This document shows, piece by piece, positions 8,011 through 16,287 of a DNA stretch of 64,000 nt. This stretch comes from Pseudoxanthomonas sp. PXM02 (GTDB lineage Bacteria; Pseudomonadota; Gammaproteobacteria; Xanthomonadales; Xanthomonadaceae), in NCBI RefSeq assembly GCF_014851805.1, contig NZ_JACVAK010000002.1, positions 372,001-436,000 of the forward strand. Direction: 5' to 3'. Position 1 is the first letter of the stretch. The number at the start of each line of letters is the position of its first letter. A program made the translations under genes and the position numbers. Under the pieces are notes generated by a model that ran no database searches, was not told the DNA's origin, and worked only from the letters and a program-made list of their open reading frames with translations.

Positions 8011-8032
8011 AGAGCCCCCTTTCGGGGGCTCT
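8011..8032. terminator. Hairpin between convergent genes
   Basis: AGAGCCCCC-TTTC-GGGGGCTCT forms a 9-bp perfect stem with a 4-base loop, 63 bases after the stop of the gene ending at 7947. Two more short GC-rich inverted repeats follow (CCGCC-TTGC-GGCGG at 8056-8069; CCCCGCGATCGCGGGG at 8085-8100). No long T-run follows on either strand, though A's precede on the plus strand (GAAAAAGC). The position between convergent transcripts suits a bidirectional terminator. Confidence 0.5.
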
Positions 8033-8162
8033 CATCGGGTCGTCTTTCTTCTAAGCCGCCTTGCGGCGGTGAACGAGGGAACACCCCCGCGATCGCGGGG
8101 AATGACCCGATGGAGAGACGTTAAGGCATTCGTTCCAGCCGTCAAGTAGATGAGTCGAGGCC

Positions 8163-9866
8163 TTATGGGAGCAGGCGGCAGGGGTCCCTAGATGGCGTCA
8201 AGATCGCAACGGCCGAGCGCGCGCGCGTCGCAGCAACATGCAAATTGAAGCGTGCTGAACGCTCTGAGTCTGCGCCATGATTGCGAAGATATCGATTGTA
8301 TAGATCCTCGAATACAAGCACTTCGTCGAATTCCTTTCCCTTGGCCTTGTGGATCGTCATGACGATGACCCCTTGCTGATTTCGTGAGCTAGCGGCGAAT
8401 TGATCCTCCACCAGAGCGGCGCGCAGGAGTTCTCTTGCATTGAAGTAAGAGCCATGAACGCGCCACGCCTCCGCTAGGCGAGTCTCGATCTGTGTTCCGC
8501 GGCGCAATAGCCTCATGTGTCGCGCCTCTGTGGCTACTGCTTGAATTTCTGCCCTAGCGTTACCTGCCATAAGGTTGCGAATGGACAGCCAGTCAGAGAA
8601 TGGGTCTCCGCTCAACGCGAAAGCTTCGACCTCAGAAATCAGTTGGCGGACGCCGGCTCCAACTGCTTGGCCATAGCCTGCATCACCGCGTTGGCGGACT
8701 CGTGCGGCTCGGTCCCGGAGCTTGCGAGCTGTTTCGATTGCCGTCGCAGATGCCCGTTCCTTGCGACCAGTTTCCAAAAGTGCCATTGCTTCCAAGACGT
8801 CAGCGCCGACGGATCCATTCGCGACTCGTGGTTCCAACAGCAACGCAATGACCATGCCCGCAAGCATTGGTCCTTCCATCGATACTGCGATATCAACCGG
8901 ATAGCTCGGTAGCCCATTGGCCTCCCTTCTCATGTAATCAAAGACGTTGACTGCGAGTTTATTGGTCGGAACGAGCACCGCGATTGACCATTCAGGGCGG
9001 CGGCGATATCTCCCTGCGGTGCGAAGGACGCGCTCTTTCAGCGGGTGGAGACTTTGACCGCCATAACGCACAACGGAAACTCCGGCATAGGGTTCAGCTC
9101 GGTAGTTCCCGCTGATGACTGCATCGGCGAATAGCGTGATGTCTGTCCCTGCGCTACGGTTGTTCTCGCTTTGAAAGTCAAAGATCGACGGCCGAAAAGA
9201 TTCGATGAAATCATCGAAGCGTCTTGGATCGGCGCCCTTGAAGTCATAGATGCGCTGCTTGGGGTCGCCAAGGGCGATCAGGGTGCTATGCCGTCCCATG
9301 CGATTAATCATTGCCCATTCCTCGGCGTTCGTGTCCTGGAACTCATCGAGAATGATCACCGGATAGGCGTCGCCAATGGCGCGTGCAACCACGGGGAGCA
9401 GGTCGAGTAGCTCAGCGAGAAGGATTGGGAAAAGATCAAACGCGACCAGCCCTTCTTCTTCGAACAGGCGCCGTAGCTCGTGTGCGCGGTTCTGTTCCGG
9501 GACGCCCGCTAGACGCGACCGCTCGTGAGCTGGAAGAAGTAGCGATACCCCAGGGCGTGTGCCAAGCAGATATGCATGACTTCGCAAGATCGACCAAGCG
9601 AAGCCATGGTAGGTATTGATTTCGATGCGAGCTAGTTGATCTCGCGGCAGCGATGCGGTGGCTTGCTCAGCTACACGCGCCACAGTAGCGCGCGCGAAGC
9701 TGACGAACAGAGCCTTACCCGTCTTTCCTAATCGGCCGGCCGCCAAGTCTTCGCAGGCCTTGGCGAGCGCAATGGTGGTTTTGCCTGAGCCGGCCCCACC
9801 TCGCACCGCGATATGCCCCTCAGTCGCGAGAAGGCGCCGCCGTTGATCGCAGAGAACAATGGCCAT
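8163..9866 (-). CDS. UvrD-like superfamily 1 helicase, GajB-like
   Basis: This 567-residue protein shows the SF1A motifs in order: Walker A GGAGSGKTT (23-31), the Ia-like segment FVSFARATV, motif II DEFQD (174-178), motif III GDPKQRIYDFKGAD (200-213), motif V VIVMTIHKAKGKEFDEV (about 503-519) and motif VI NLHVAATRAR (about 543-552). It begins 18 bases after the OLD-family gene and is cotranscribed with it. In Gabija defence systems GajB is a UvrD-like helicase/NTPase encoded just after GajA, and class 2 OLD nucleases are defined by this neighbour. It is slightly longer than characterised GajB (about 490 residues). It probably acts in the cytoplasm with the upstream nuclease in anti-phage defence; this is inferred from gene pairing. 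Confidence 0.85.
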   Translation of the reverse strand: MAIVLCDQRRRLLATEGHIAVRGGAGSGKTTIALAKACEDLAAGRLGKTGKALFVSFARATVARVAEQATASLPRDQLARIEINTYHGFAWSILRSHAYLLGTRPGVSLLLPAHERSRLAGVPEQNRAHELRRLFEEEGLVAFDLFPILLAELLDLLPVVARAIGDAYPVIILDEFQDTNAEEWAMINRMGRHSTLIALGDPKQRIYDFKGADPRRFDDFIESFRPSIFDFQSENNRSAGTDITLFADAVISGNYRAEPYAGVSVVRYGGQSLHPLKERVLRTAGRYRRRPEWSIAVLVPTNKLAVNVFDYMRREANGLPSYPVDIAVSMEGPMLAGMVIALLLEPRVANGSVGADVLEAMALLETGRKERASATAIETARKLRDRAARVRQRGDAGYGQAVGAGVRQLISEVEAFALSGDPFSDWLSIRNLMAGNARAEIQAVATEARHMRLLRRGTQIETRLAEAWRVHGSYFNARELLRAALVEDQFAASSRNQQGVIVMTIHKAKGKEFDEVLVFEDLYNRYLRNHGADSERSARFNLHVAATRARSAVAILTPSRDPCRLLP

Positions 9867-9884
9867 TGCGTTCCCTACCGTTCG

Positions 9885-11678
9885 CTATGCCACCGGCGGC
9901 ACAATGAAGGGGAGGGGCAGAACCGGATGCACAGCCGGGCGTTCAACCATCTCGCGCAGGCTGCGTAGGGTGTGAACGATGGAGGCCGGCATATGTCCAG
10001 CCTGACACTGATCAAAGAACAGTGTCAGGTAGTCGTCTCCCTTTTTATGGCGCATCAATGTCATGAATGGCTCTATGTAAGCCTCATTCGCACTGCCTTC
10101 CGGGGGAACAATGCCTGCCAGCGCATGGGGCCACTCCTGGTTGCCAACTAGCCATTTGACGAACCAGCTCTGCATATCAGTTTGAACCTCTGCTCTTAGC
10201 AAATGCTCGAAACCTGCATAGGGTTGCTCGAAGGCCCGATCACATGACCCTGCGATCGCCGCGCGTGCACCTGCCAGCTGCTGATCGAAGATGGTCGCGA
10301 CTGTCTTTCCTAGCTGACGGAAGAACGCAGCGAATGAGGCTACGTTCGTCTCGCCGCCAGCGTCAAAAGGCACCCAGCCGAGCGAGTCAAGCCGCTTGAA
10401 CTCGTCGGGTGCGAGGAAGGCCAATCGCCGGGAGACTGCGCTGTATGCGACGAACTCCGTCTTTCCTTCAACAACAACGACTCGGCGGGCGAGTAGTGCT
10501 TCACAGAAGCGGGTGCGGAAGCCGTCGCGAAAGAGCTTCAATTTCAGATTGGCCGGGAGCGAGACAGGTGTTGCAGACATCACACCGGTCGGATCTCGTC
10601 GCATCACCGTCATTTGATCTGGCTCGAACTGCTCGATCACGTAGGGCGAGTGCGAAGTGAACAGTGCCTGTGAGGCAAGCCCCCGGACCTTGTCGACAAT
10701 ACGTTGCTGGACATGAGGTGGCAGCGATAGCTCAGGCTCCTCCATGGCAAAGATCACGCGTCCCCGGCGGCGCTCTGCGATGAGACCAAGCATCGAGAGA
10801 ACCAAGGCATTGATCGTGCCGGAGCCCTGGTGCTGAAAAGGGGCGGCGTAACCCTCGACACCCGTTGCCAGGAATGATTTCAGCACTCGCCTAAGATCCT
10901 CGCGTGTCAACTCTGAAACACGCAGATGCGGAGCATGTGCCCATTCTCCGGGCACGATGTCTCGCATGGCTTCCTGAATGGCATTGAGAATTCGTCCGAA
11001 CTCCTCATCTTCGGCGCCGACAACATCCAGGGGACGGAGCTTGTCGAGCAGCCCCTCCCACATCTTCGTCCGGACTTCGTAGGTTCTCAGGATGATGTCG
11101 AGAAGCGAGCCGCGTTCCATCGACAGCGCACGCGAACCAGTGCGTAGGGCCCGCAGGTGCAAGAAGCCGAATTCGCGCTTGTCGCCGGAGCGGCATTCAC
11201 TCGTAGCTGTGCCATCCTCCGACCTGGGCACGGCAAACCAGGTTTTTGCTTCGAACTCATCTCCTTCCGGATCGTATTTACCCTCAAATCGGACGCGGAT
11301 TGCGGGCACGACGCCCTCCTGGGCAACTTGCCGAGCTTCGCCAGGTTCCAACAGCCGCTTATCTGCCTCACGCCAAAATTCGAGGTTTGCCCGGAAGCGC
11401 TGGCAGTGCTCGGCGTCCAGATCCGCGATTACAACCTCGATCACGATTTTGGGCGCTGGTTGGTCGCCTGTGGCTTGGTAGGCGCCACCGAAGAAGTCGT
11501 GCTCGTCAATCACCTGGTGCCGGGCCAGTCGATCAGCGCCAATGGCTAGTTCGATTGCCTCGAAAACGGTGGACTTGCCGGTGTTGTTGTCGCCGAGGAG
11601 GACCGTAGTCCCGGCGAAGTGAAGGGTAGCGCTGCGGATACCCCGGAAGTTCTCGATTTGGACACGTGCAACGCGCAT
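9885..11678 (-). CDS. OLD-family ATP-dependent endonuclease, GajA-like
   Basis: This 597-residue protein has an N-terminal SMC/RecF-like ATPase domain: Walker A GDNNTGKST (29-37), a polar segment HQGSGTINALVLSML (283-297), Walker B VIFAMEEPELSL (308-319) and the H-loop TSHSP (341-345). A C-terminal Toprim domain follows, with VVVEGKTEF (acidic residue E404) and TIFDQQ (D465); the second Asp of a classic DxD is not evident. A strong ribosome site (AGGAGG) precedes the ATG. Length, domain order and the following UvrD-like helicase match GajA of Gabija, i.e. class 2 OLD. The gene starts about 195 bases from the island's right end. Family assignment is firm; anti-phage function is inferred. Confidence 0.85.
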   Translation of the reverse strand: MRVARVQIENFRGIRSATLHFAGTTVLLGDNNTGKSTVFEAIELAIGADRLARHQVIDEHDFFGGAYQATGDQPAPKIVIEVVIADLDAEHCQRFRANLEFWREADKRLLEPGEARQVAQEGVVPAIRVRFEGKYDPEGDEFEAKTWFAVPRSEDGTATSECRSGDKREFGFLHLRALRTGSRALSMERGSLLDIILRTYEVRTKMWEGLLDKLRPLDVVGAEDEEFGRILNAIQEAMRDIVPGEWAHAPHLRVSELTREDLRRVLKSFLATGVEGYAAPFQHQGSGTINALVLSMLGLIAERRRGRVIFAMEEPELSLPPHVQQRIVDKVRGLASQALFTSHSPYVIEQFEPDQMTVMRRDPTGVMSATPVSLPANLKLKLFRDGFRTRFCEALLARRVVVVEGKTEFVAYSAVSRRLAFLAPDEFKRLDSLGWVPFDAGGETNVASFAAFFRQLGKTVATIFDQQLAGARAAIAGSCDRAFEQPYAGFEHLLRAEVQTDMQSWFVKWLVGNQEWPHALAGIVPPEGSANEAYIEPFMTLMRHKKGDDYLTLFFDQCQAGHMPASIVHTLRSLREMVERPAVHPVLPLPFIVPPVA

Positions 11679-11870
11679 GGCGCCTCCTAGCCCCTAGTCG
11701 CCCGGCAGTCCCCTGCCGCCGTCTTCATGGGAGAGGATAGGCCAATGCGCAGTGTGCCCGTCCTCTTGCCGTCGCCTGTCGGCATAGGCTACGTTTCGCC
11801 TCTCAACAAGGTATCGTTTGAGGTATCGTTTTCCGCTGGGTTGCTGAGGTTAAGCCTTTGTAATTCAATA
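11679..11870. other. Leader of the OLD/helicase operon and island end sequence
   Basis: No gene is seen. On the minus strand AGGAGG (11683-11688) is the ribosome site of the OLD-family gene. A direct repeat AGGTATCGTTT occurs at 11809-11819 and 11821-11831, about 40 bases from the tRNA-Gly fragment, and could be a recombinase arm site. Confidence 0.4.
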
Positions 11871-11909
11871 GGTTGCGGATGATGGGTTCGATTCCCATCA
11901 CCCGCTCCA
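11871..11909 (+). other. attR: duplicated 3' end of a tRNA-Gly gene
   Basis: The sequence ATGGG-TTCGATT-CCCAT (11882-11898) is a perfect T-arm with the invariant TTC loop. It is followed by CACCCGC (the acceptor 3' strand, which would pair with GCGGGTG), discriminator T and CCA ending at 11909. The acceptor and T-arm fit bacterial tRNA-Gly (TCC type). Upstream bases do not continue into a D-arm or anticodon arm, so only the 3' portion is present. A truncated tRNA 3' end beside an integrase-bearing region is the usual mark of tRNA-targeted integration. Confidence 0.75.
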
Positions 11910-11994
11910 TCTCGCGCCATCCCTTCCTTGTGTTGTCATCGTCCCGCGTGGCGGGCATGGCATGCTGTGTCCGCCTCCCCGTGACCGACTCCCC

Positions 11995-12870
11995 ATGAAG
12001 CTCGCCATCCTGTCGCGCAACGGCAAGCTGTACTCGACGCGTCGTCTGGTCGAAGCGGCGCGCCAGCGAGGCCACACGGTCCGCGTCCTGGATCCGCTGC
12101 GCTGTTACATGCGCATCGCGTCGACGGGATTCCAGCTGCATTACAAGGGACGGTCGCTGGCCGGTTACGACGCGGTCGTTCCGCGTATCGGCGCGTCGGT
12201 CACGCGCTACGGCACCGCCGTGCTGCGACAGTTCGAGCTGATGGGGACGTACAGCCCCAATCCGTCCGACGCCATCCTGCGCGCCCGAGACAAACTGCGT
12301 GCGCACCAGTTGCTGGCGGCGCAGGGCATCGACCTGCCGGTGACCGCCTTCGGCGACAATCCCGACGACACCAATGACCTGCTGTCGATGCTCGGGCCAC
12401 CGCCCCATGTCATCAAGTTGAACGAGGGATCGCAGGGTGCCGGCGTGATCCTGACCGAGAAGCCGTCTGCGTCGCGCAGCGTGGTCGAGGCCCTTCGCGG
12501 TCTGTATGCCAGTTTCGTGGTGCAGGAGTTCATCGGTGAGGCTGAGGGTGCGGACCTGCGCTGTTTCGTGGTGGGCGACGAAGTGGTGGCATCGATGCGC
12601 CGCCAGGCTCCGGAGGGCGATTTCCGCTCCAACCTCCACCGGGGTGGCACTGCACTGCATGCGGTGGCCACGGAAGAGGAGCGCGCCGTAGCGATTCGGG
12701 CCGCCAGAGTGCTGGGACTGGGCATCGCGGGGGTGGACCTGATCCGGGCGCAAAGGGGGCCCCTGGTCCTGGAGGTGAATTCGACCCCGGGACTGGAGGG
12801 CATCGAGGGCGTCTGCGGGGTGGACGTGGCCGGCCGCATCATCGAATACCTCGCGGCCCGGGCTGAATAG
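11995..12870 (+). CDS. rimK: ATP-grasp ligase RimK (ribosomal protein S6 glutamate ligase)
   Basis: The ATG at 11995 gives 291 residues starting [20 protein letters not shown], matching the RimK N-terminus and E. coli RimK length (300); the open frame upstream to 11962 is probably untranslated. RimK adds glutamates to the C-terminus of ribosomal protein S6 using ATP. The ATP-grasp fold is visible in [15 protein letters not shown] (ATP loop, about residues 137-151), [19 protein letters not shown] and the metal-binding C-terminal [16 protein letters not shown] with the acidic and Asn ligands. It is the first gene after the island boundary, about 85 bases from the tRNA-Gly fragment. The substrate could be S6 or a related peptide; the family assignment is firm. 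Confidence 0.85.
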   Translation: MKLAILSRNGKLYSTRRLVEAARQRGHTVRVLDPLRCYMRIASTGFQLHYKGRSLAGYDAVVPRIGASVTRYGTAVLRQFELMGTYSPNPSDAILRARDKLRAHQLLAAQGIDLPVTAFGDNPDDTNDLLSMLGPPPHVIKLNEGSQGAGVILTEKPSASRSVVEALRGLYASFVVQEFIGEAEGADLRCFVVGDEVVASMRRQAPEGDFRSNLHRGGTALHAVATEEERAVAIRAARVLGLGIAGVDLIRAQRGPLVLEVNSTPGLEGIEGVCGVDVAGRIIEYLAARAE

Positions 12871-12951
12871 GGCGGTCCGCAGTTGATCGTGACCCCAGAT
12901 ACGTATTTCACGTGGAATTAACGCGACCTTTAACGGTCGTTTAATCGAAAA

Positions 12952-13080
12952 CCGCGTAGCCTTGGCCGGACCGCAGCTCTGCGTTCCTCCCGGTGGATAC
13001 ATCTGGACAGCACAGGATTACGGTAATCGGGGCATTAGTTTGGCCCAGGCGGGCGACCACCCGCCTGGGCCTTGTTTTTT
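12952..13080 (+). ncRNA. Candidate small RNA ending in a strong terminator
   Basis: The 289-base gap between rimK and the next gene ends a structured stretch in an intrinsic terminator (13042-13080). Upstream are a hairpin GATTA-CGG-TAATC (about 13017-13029), a C-rich single-stranded segment TTCCTCCCGG that could pair with Shine-Dalgarno sequences, and an AT-rich promoter-like area (TTAACG, then TTTAAT at 12940-12945) with a CGACC-N6-GGTCG dyad (12924-12939). A transcript starting near 12952 would be about 128 nt. The alternative is that this is the 3' untranslated end of rimK mRNA. No known RNA family was recognised. Confidence 0.4.
13042..13080 (+). terminator. Strong intrinsic terminator
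   Basis: GGCCCAGGCGGG (13042-13053), loop CGACCA, CCCGCCTGGGCC (13060-13071), then TTGTTTTTT. It is a 12-bp perfect GC-rich stem with a U-run. It ends transcription from rimK and/or the candidate small RNA. Confidence 0.9.
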
Positions 13081-13159
13081 CAGCCGTCACCAAGCGCACG
13101 CCACTTGCCGCCCCGTTCCCCGCTGGATAAATTCGGTAACCCTCGCTACGGAAGATCGA

Positions 13160-13633
13160 ATGATGCTCCGCTTGCTCCTTGTCGCACTGATGGCACTCGC
13201 CTTCGCTGCCGACGCCGCGCCCCGTGACAAAGCCCAGAAGCCACAGGCCCTCGACCTTGATAAGCCGCTGCCCGAACAGGTCGAGCAGATCCAGAAGCAG
13301 TTGGATGACGGTGAAACCTATGCCGAGATCGCCTCGGCTGATCGTGCCACGGTCAAGGAATCGCTGGCCAGGCTCGCTGCGGTCATCAATGAAAACGGTG
13401 GCGCGCTTAACCCTCAGCAGAAGACGCAGTTGCTGAACGAGCAGAACACGATCAACCAGATCCTGTCGCAGGCCGCGGCCGAGAGCAGGCTGGTATGCCG
13501 GCGCGAAGCTCAAATCGGCTCGCTGCGCACCACAACACAATGCAAGACGGTGGCCGAACGTCGTCGCGACGCCCAGGAGGCGCAGGAAGCCATGCGCCGC
13601 AACCCGTCGGGCACGTATAACAAGGGTAGTTGA
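13160..13633 (+). CDS. Secreted hypothetical protein, first of two tandem paralogues
   Basis: This 157-residue protein starts MMLRLLLVALMALAFAADA, a clear Sec signal peptide cleaved near residue 20, so it is periplasmic or exported. The mature part is helical and charged. The C-terminal third contains SRLVCRREAQIGSLRTTTQC followed by KTVAERRRDA, with two Cys spaced about 17 residues apart. The same pattern recurs in the next gene (SRLICKREKPVGTRRTITHC, then ITVAERRR), so the two are tandem duplicates. No family name is known to me. A two-component system follows. Confidence 0.7.
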   Translation: MMLRLLLVALMALAFAADAAPRDKAQKPQALDLDKPLPEQVEQIQKQLDDGETYAEIASADRATVKESLARLAAVINENGGALNPQQKTQLLNEQNTINQILSQAAAESRLVCRREAQIGSLRTTTQCKTVAERRRDAQEAQEAMRRNPSGTYNKGS

Positions 13634-13729
13634 GGAGAGGCGCCGCGGCGTGCCGCAGCGCTCCGATGTCACGGGATTTGCTTCGCCGACCTTTCTATCG
13701 CGCTCTTCCAGACACAAGGAGATTCAAGT

Positions 13730-14215
13730 ATGCGTAAGGCAATTGTTCTGGGCGTGCTGCTGGCCGCCTCTTCGGCGGCACATGCCAAGATTGATTCCCT
13801 GTCGACGCGCGATGCCTCAAGCAGCAAGCTGGATGTCCAGTCTCCCTTCGAGGCGCAACGGCAGAAGATCCTCAATGACCTGGCTGGCGGCGAGAAGTAT
13901 GTGGAGATCAATCCACATGACGCCAACAAGGTGAAGGAGGCATTGAGCCGGATGTCTGGCCAGCTGGCGCGCGGCAATGGCACGGTGGATGGGCTTTCGG
14001 CAGAGCAGCGGGTCACCGTGTTGAACGATCAGGAGCTGATTAACGCCATCCTCACTCGTGCCGGTGAGGATAGTCGCCTCATCTGCAAGAGGGAGAAGCC
14101 CGTGGGTACGCGTCGGACCATCACCCATTGCATCACGGTGGCCGAGCGTCGACGCCACCGTGATGAAGTGCAGAACGAAATGGACAAGAATTTCCGCTCC
14201 CCCATTATCGAATGA
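13730..14215 (+). CDS. Secreted hypothetical protein, second tandem paralogue
   Basis: This 161-residue protein has a signal peptide (MRKAIVLGVLLAASSAAHA) and a mature domain like its upstream neighbour: a helical region, then SRLICKREKPVGTRRTITHC and TVAERRR. The two conserved Cys probably form a disulphide in the periplasm. ACAAGGAG lies about 10 bases before the ATG. It ends 10 bases before the response regulator start, so it is probably cotranscribed with the two-component genes and may be an accessory or sensed periplasmic factor. That role is inference from adjacency. Confidence 0.72.
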   Translation: MRKAIVLGVLLAASSAAHAKIDSLSTRDASSSKLDVQSPFEAQRQKILNDLAGGEKYVEINPHDANKVKEALSRMSGQLARGNGTVDGLSAEQRVTVLNDQELINAILTRAGEDSRLICKREKPVGTRRTITHCITVAERRRHRDEVQNEMDKNFRSPIIE

Positions 14216-14225
14216 AATCTGAAAC

Positions 14226-14909
14226 ATGCGAATTCTGGTCATCGAAGACAACAGCGACATCGCCGCCAACCTCGGCGACTACCTTGAAGAGCGGGGTCAC
14301 ACGGTCGATTTTGCCGCCGATGGTGTGACCGGCCTGCACTTGGCGGTCGTGCATGAGTTCGATGCGATTGTGCTCGACCTCAACCTGCCCGGCATGGACG
14401 GATTGGAGGTCTGCCGCAAGCTGCGCAACGAGGCGCGCAAGCAGACGCCGGTGCTGATGCTTACGGCCCGCGATTCGCTGGACAACAAGTTGGCCGGATT
14501 CGACTCCGGCGCGGACGACTACCTGATCAAGCCGTTCGCGCTGCAGGAAGTCGAAGTGCGCCTGAATGCGCTTTCGCGCCGAGGCAAGGGCGTGCAGACG
14601 CGCGTGCTGGAGGTCGGCGAGCTGGAGTACAACCTGGATACGCTGGAAGTGCGTCGCCAGGGCAAGCTGCTGCAGCTCAATCCGACCGCGCTCAAGATCC
14701 TGCAAGCGTTGATGGAAGCATCGCCCGCCGTGGTGACGCGTCAGGAACTCGAAACGCGTGTGTGGGGCGAAGAGCTGCCGGATTCGGACTCGCTCCGCGT
14801 GCACATCCACGGCCTGCGTGCCGTGGTCGACAAGCCGTTCGACTCGCCCTACATCCAGACGCGCCACGGCATCGGATACCGCATCGCCGCGCCCGATGCC
14901 AGCAACTGA
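14226..14909 (+). CDS. OmpR/PhoB-family response regulator
   Basis: This 227-residue protein has an N-terminal receiver domain with acidic residues E7-D8, phospho-acceptor Asp51 (AIVLDLNLPGMDG), the Thr of MLTARDS and Lys of IKPFAL (about residue 104). The C-terminal winged-helix DNA-binding domain (about 125-225) includes LNPTALKILQALMEA and the RTRHGIGYRI-type end (QTRHGIGYRIAAP). It binds promoter DNA when phosphorylated by the following kinase. Its last 14 bases overlap the kinase gene. The upstream secreted paralogues are probably in the same transcript. The regulon cannot be told from this window. Confidence 0.9.
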   Translation: MRILVIEDNSDIAANLGDYLEERGHTVDFAADGVTGLHLAVVHEFDAIVLDLNLPGMDGLEVCRKLRNEARKQTPVLMLTARDSLDNKLAGFDSGADDYLIKPFALQEVEVRLNALSRRGKGVQTRVLEVGELEYNLDTLEVRRQGKLLQLNPTALKILQALMEASPAVVTRQELETRVWGEELPDSDSLRVHIHGLRAVVDKPFDSPYIQTRHGIGYRIAAPDASN

Positions 14910-16272
14910 GTCGTCGAAACCCCGCCGCCACCGCCGCTTCCGGCGGCGGCTGCGCACCCGCATCATCCTGTCGTTCGTGCTGTTGGGCTTCGGCCTGACG
15001 CTGCTGCTCGCGTTTTCGGCCAACTGGGTTCGCAATCGCGTGGAAGAAGACTTGATCGTCGATGCGATCAGCCAGAATATTGCCGAGTACCAGCGGAGTT
15101 ACGAGGCCAGCGGAGGCCGCGAGCGCGACCTGCGCGTCCAGACGATGCGTGCTTTCGCATTCGCTCCGGACAAGTTCGAGCAACTGCGTGAGGAGAGGCC
15201 TGAATGGTATGAGCTCCCGAACGGCATCCATACTGTCAGCGGCGAGGACGACGCAGGCTCGCCTTTCTCGTACTGGTTGGCGGTGCAGAAGACCCCCGAC
15301 GCATGGTTCTTCCTCGCCTATGACAAGACCGAGTCGGTAAAGGCGAAGAGCAAGTTCAACCGCGCGTTGATCGGTGTGGTGGTGGTGTTTACTGGTGTAT
15401 CGCTGCTGATTGGGTGGTGGTCGGCCTCACGTGTAATGAGTCCGGTGTCCGAGCTCGCTGCGCGCTTGCGCGCCTATCGTGGCAGTAGCAACCCCAGGCC
15501 ACTTGCGCCGCACTTTCCCCAGGACGAAGTCGGCGAATTGGCGAAGGCGCTGGATGACTATTCCGGGCGGCTGACCGAGGTCGTACAGCGTGATCGCGAG
15601 TTCAACGCCGACGTCAGCCACGAACTGCGTACCCCGCTGGCCATCATCCGCGGCTCGGTCGAGCTGATGCTGTCGCGGCCCGACATGGACGAGAAGACCC
15701 GCACGCGCATCCAGCGCATCCAGCGCGCCGAGCAGCAGTGCACGGACCTGATCAGCGCGTTGTTGCTGCTTTCCCGCAACGAGCGGGGCCACGGCAACAC
15801 CGATGTCGCCCGCGTTGTCGACCAGTTGCTCGACGCCCATCGCGCCACGTTGGGCGGCAAGCCGCTGGTGCTGCGCGTGGAAGGCGAGGGTGGCGTGACG
15901 GTGGACTCGCCCGAAGCGGCATTGTCCGTGGCGCTGGGCAACCTGATCGGCAACGCGGTGAAGTACACGAAGGAAGGCGAGGTGGTCGTGCGACTGCTGC
16001 CGGACGGGGTGGAAGTAGTCGACTCTGGTCCAGGCTTGAGCAAGGAAGATGCGGCGCGCCTTTTTGAACGCGGATATCGCGGCACTCATGCCGGCCACTC
16101 CCAGGGCGGCGGCATCGGTCTGTCGATCGTCAGTCGTCTCTGCACGCTCTATGGGTGGCAGGTGGGCGTACGCCCTGGTGAGCCGAAAGGCGTCGTGGCG
16201 ACGCTACGCTTCTCACCGGATCGCAGCGCGGCACCGGAGGAGCCGGGCAATGGCGCTGGACAGGGTGCTTGA
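14896..16272 (+). CDS. Membrane sensor histidine kinase
   Basis: The ATG at 14896 overlaps the regulator's end and gives 458 residues. The basic N-terminus (KPRRHRRFRRRLRTR) precedes a transmembrane helix at about 22-42. A periplasmic sensor region of about 130 residues follows, then a second helix (ALIGVVVVFTGVSLLIGWW) and a HAMP-like linker. The kinase core has the phospho-His in FNADVSHELRTPLAIIRGS (about 241-259), the N-box NLIGNAVKYTKEG, G1 VVDSGPGLS and G2 GGGIGLSIV. It autophosphorylates and passes phosphate to the upstream regulator. The signal is unknown; the periplasmic domain was not recognised. Confidence 0.9.
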   Translation: MPATESSKPRRHRRFRRRLRTRIILSFVLLGFGLTLLLAFSANWVRNRVEEDLIVDAISQNIAEYQRSYEASGGRERDLRVQTMRAFAFAPDKFEQLREERPEWYELPNGIHTVSGEDDAGSPFSYWLAVQKTPDAWFFLAYDKTESVKAKSKFNRALIGVVVVFTGVSLLIGWWSASRVMSPVSELAARLRAYRGSSNPRPLAPHFPQDEVGELAKALDDYSGRLTEVVQRDREFNADVSHELRTPLAIIRGSVELMLSRPDMDEKTRTRIQRIQRAEQQCTDLISALLLLSRNERGHGNTDVARVVDQLLDAHRATLGGKPLVLRVEGEGGVTVDSPEAALSVALGNLIGNAVKYTKEGEVVVRLLPDGVEVVDSGPGLSKEDAARLFERGYRGTHAGHSQGGGIGLSIVSRLCTLYGWQVGVRPGEPKGVVATLRFSPDRSAAPEEPGNGAGQGA

Positions 16273-16287
16273 GCGTGCGACACGCAG

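Larger units (their letters stand above)
1..11909. mobile_element. Right part of an integrated, probably mobilisable genomic island
   Basis: The stretch contains a tyrosine recombinase (2967-4337), a MobA/MobL relaxase (5382-7001), small unrecognised genes and two nuclease/helicase modules. It ends in a fragment matching the 3' part of a tRNA-Gly gene (11871-11909). Beyond that point only housekeeping-type genes follow, starting with rimK. Tyrosine recombinases commonly insert at tRNA 3' ends and leave a duplicated 3' segment at the distal end, so 11909 is read as the right boundary. The left end, with an intact tRNA, is not in the window. No conjugation genes (VirB/TraD type) are visible, so self-transfer is unlikely from what can be seen. 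Whether the recombinase belongs to the same insertion as the tRNA-Gly fragment is an inference. Confidence 0.7.

Noticed and set aside
8081-8106. CRISPR-repeat-like palindrome (CCCCGCGATCGCGGGG with flanking AAC/GAAT)
   Set aside because: It resembles a type I-E repeat core, but only one copy is present, no spacer array follows and no cas genes are in the window. Treated as a terminator-region palindrome.
11803-13002. Long minus-strand open frame (399 codons) across rimK and the tRNA-Gly fragment
   Set aside because: It runs antisense to rimK and through the att site ([13 protein letters not shown] translation of a reverse tRNA end), with no ribosome site or family resemblance.
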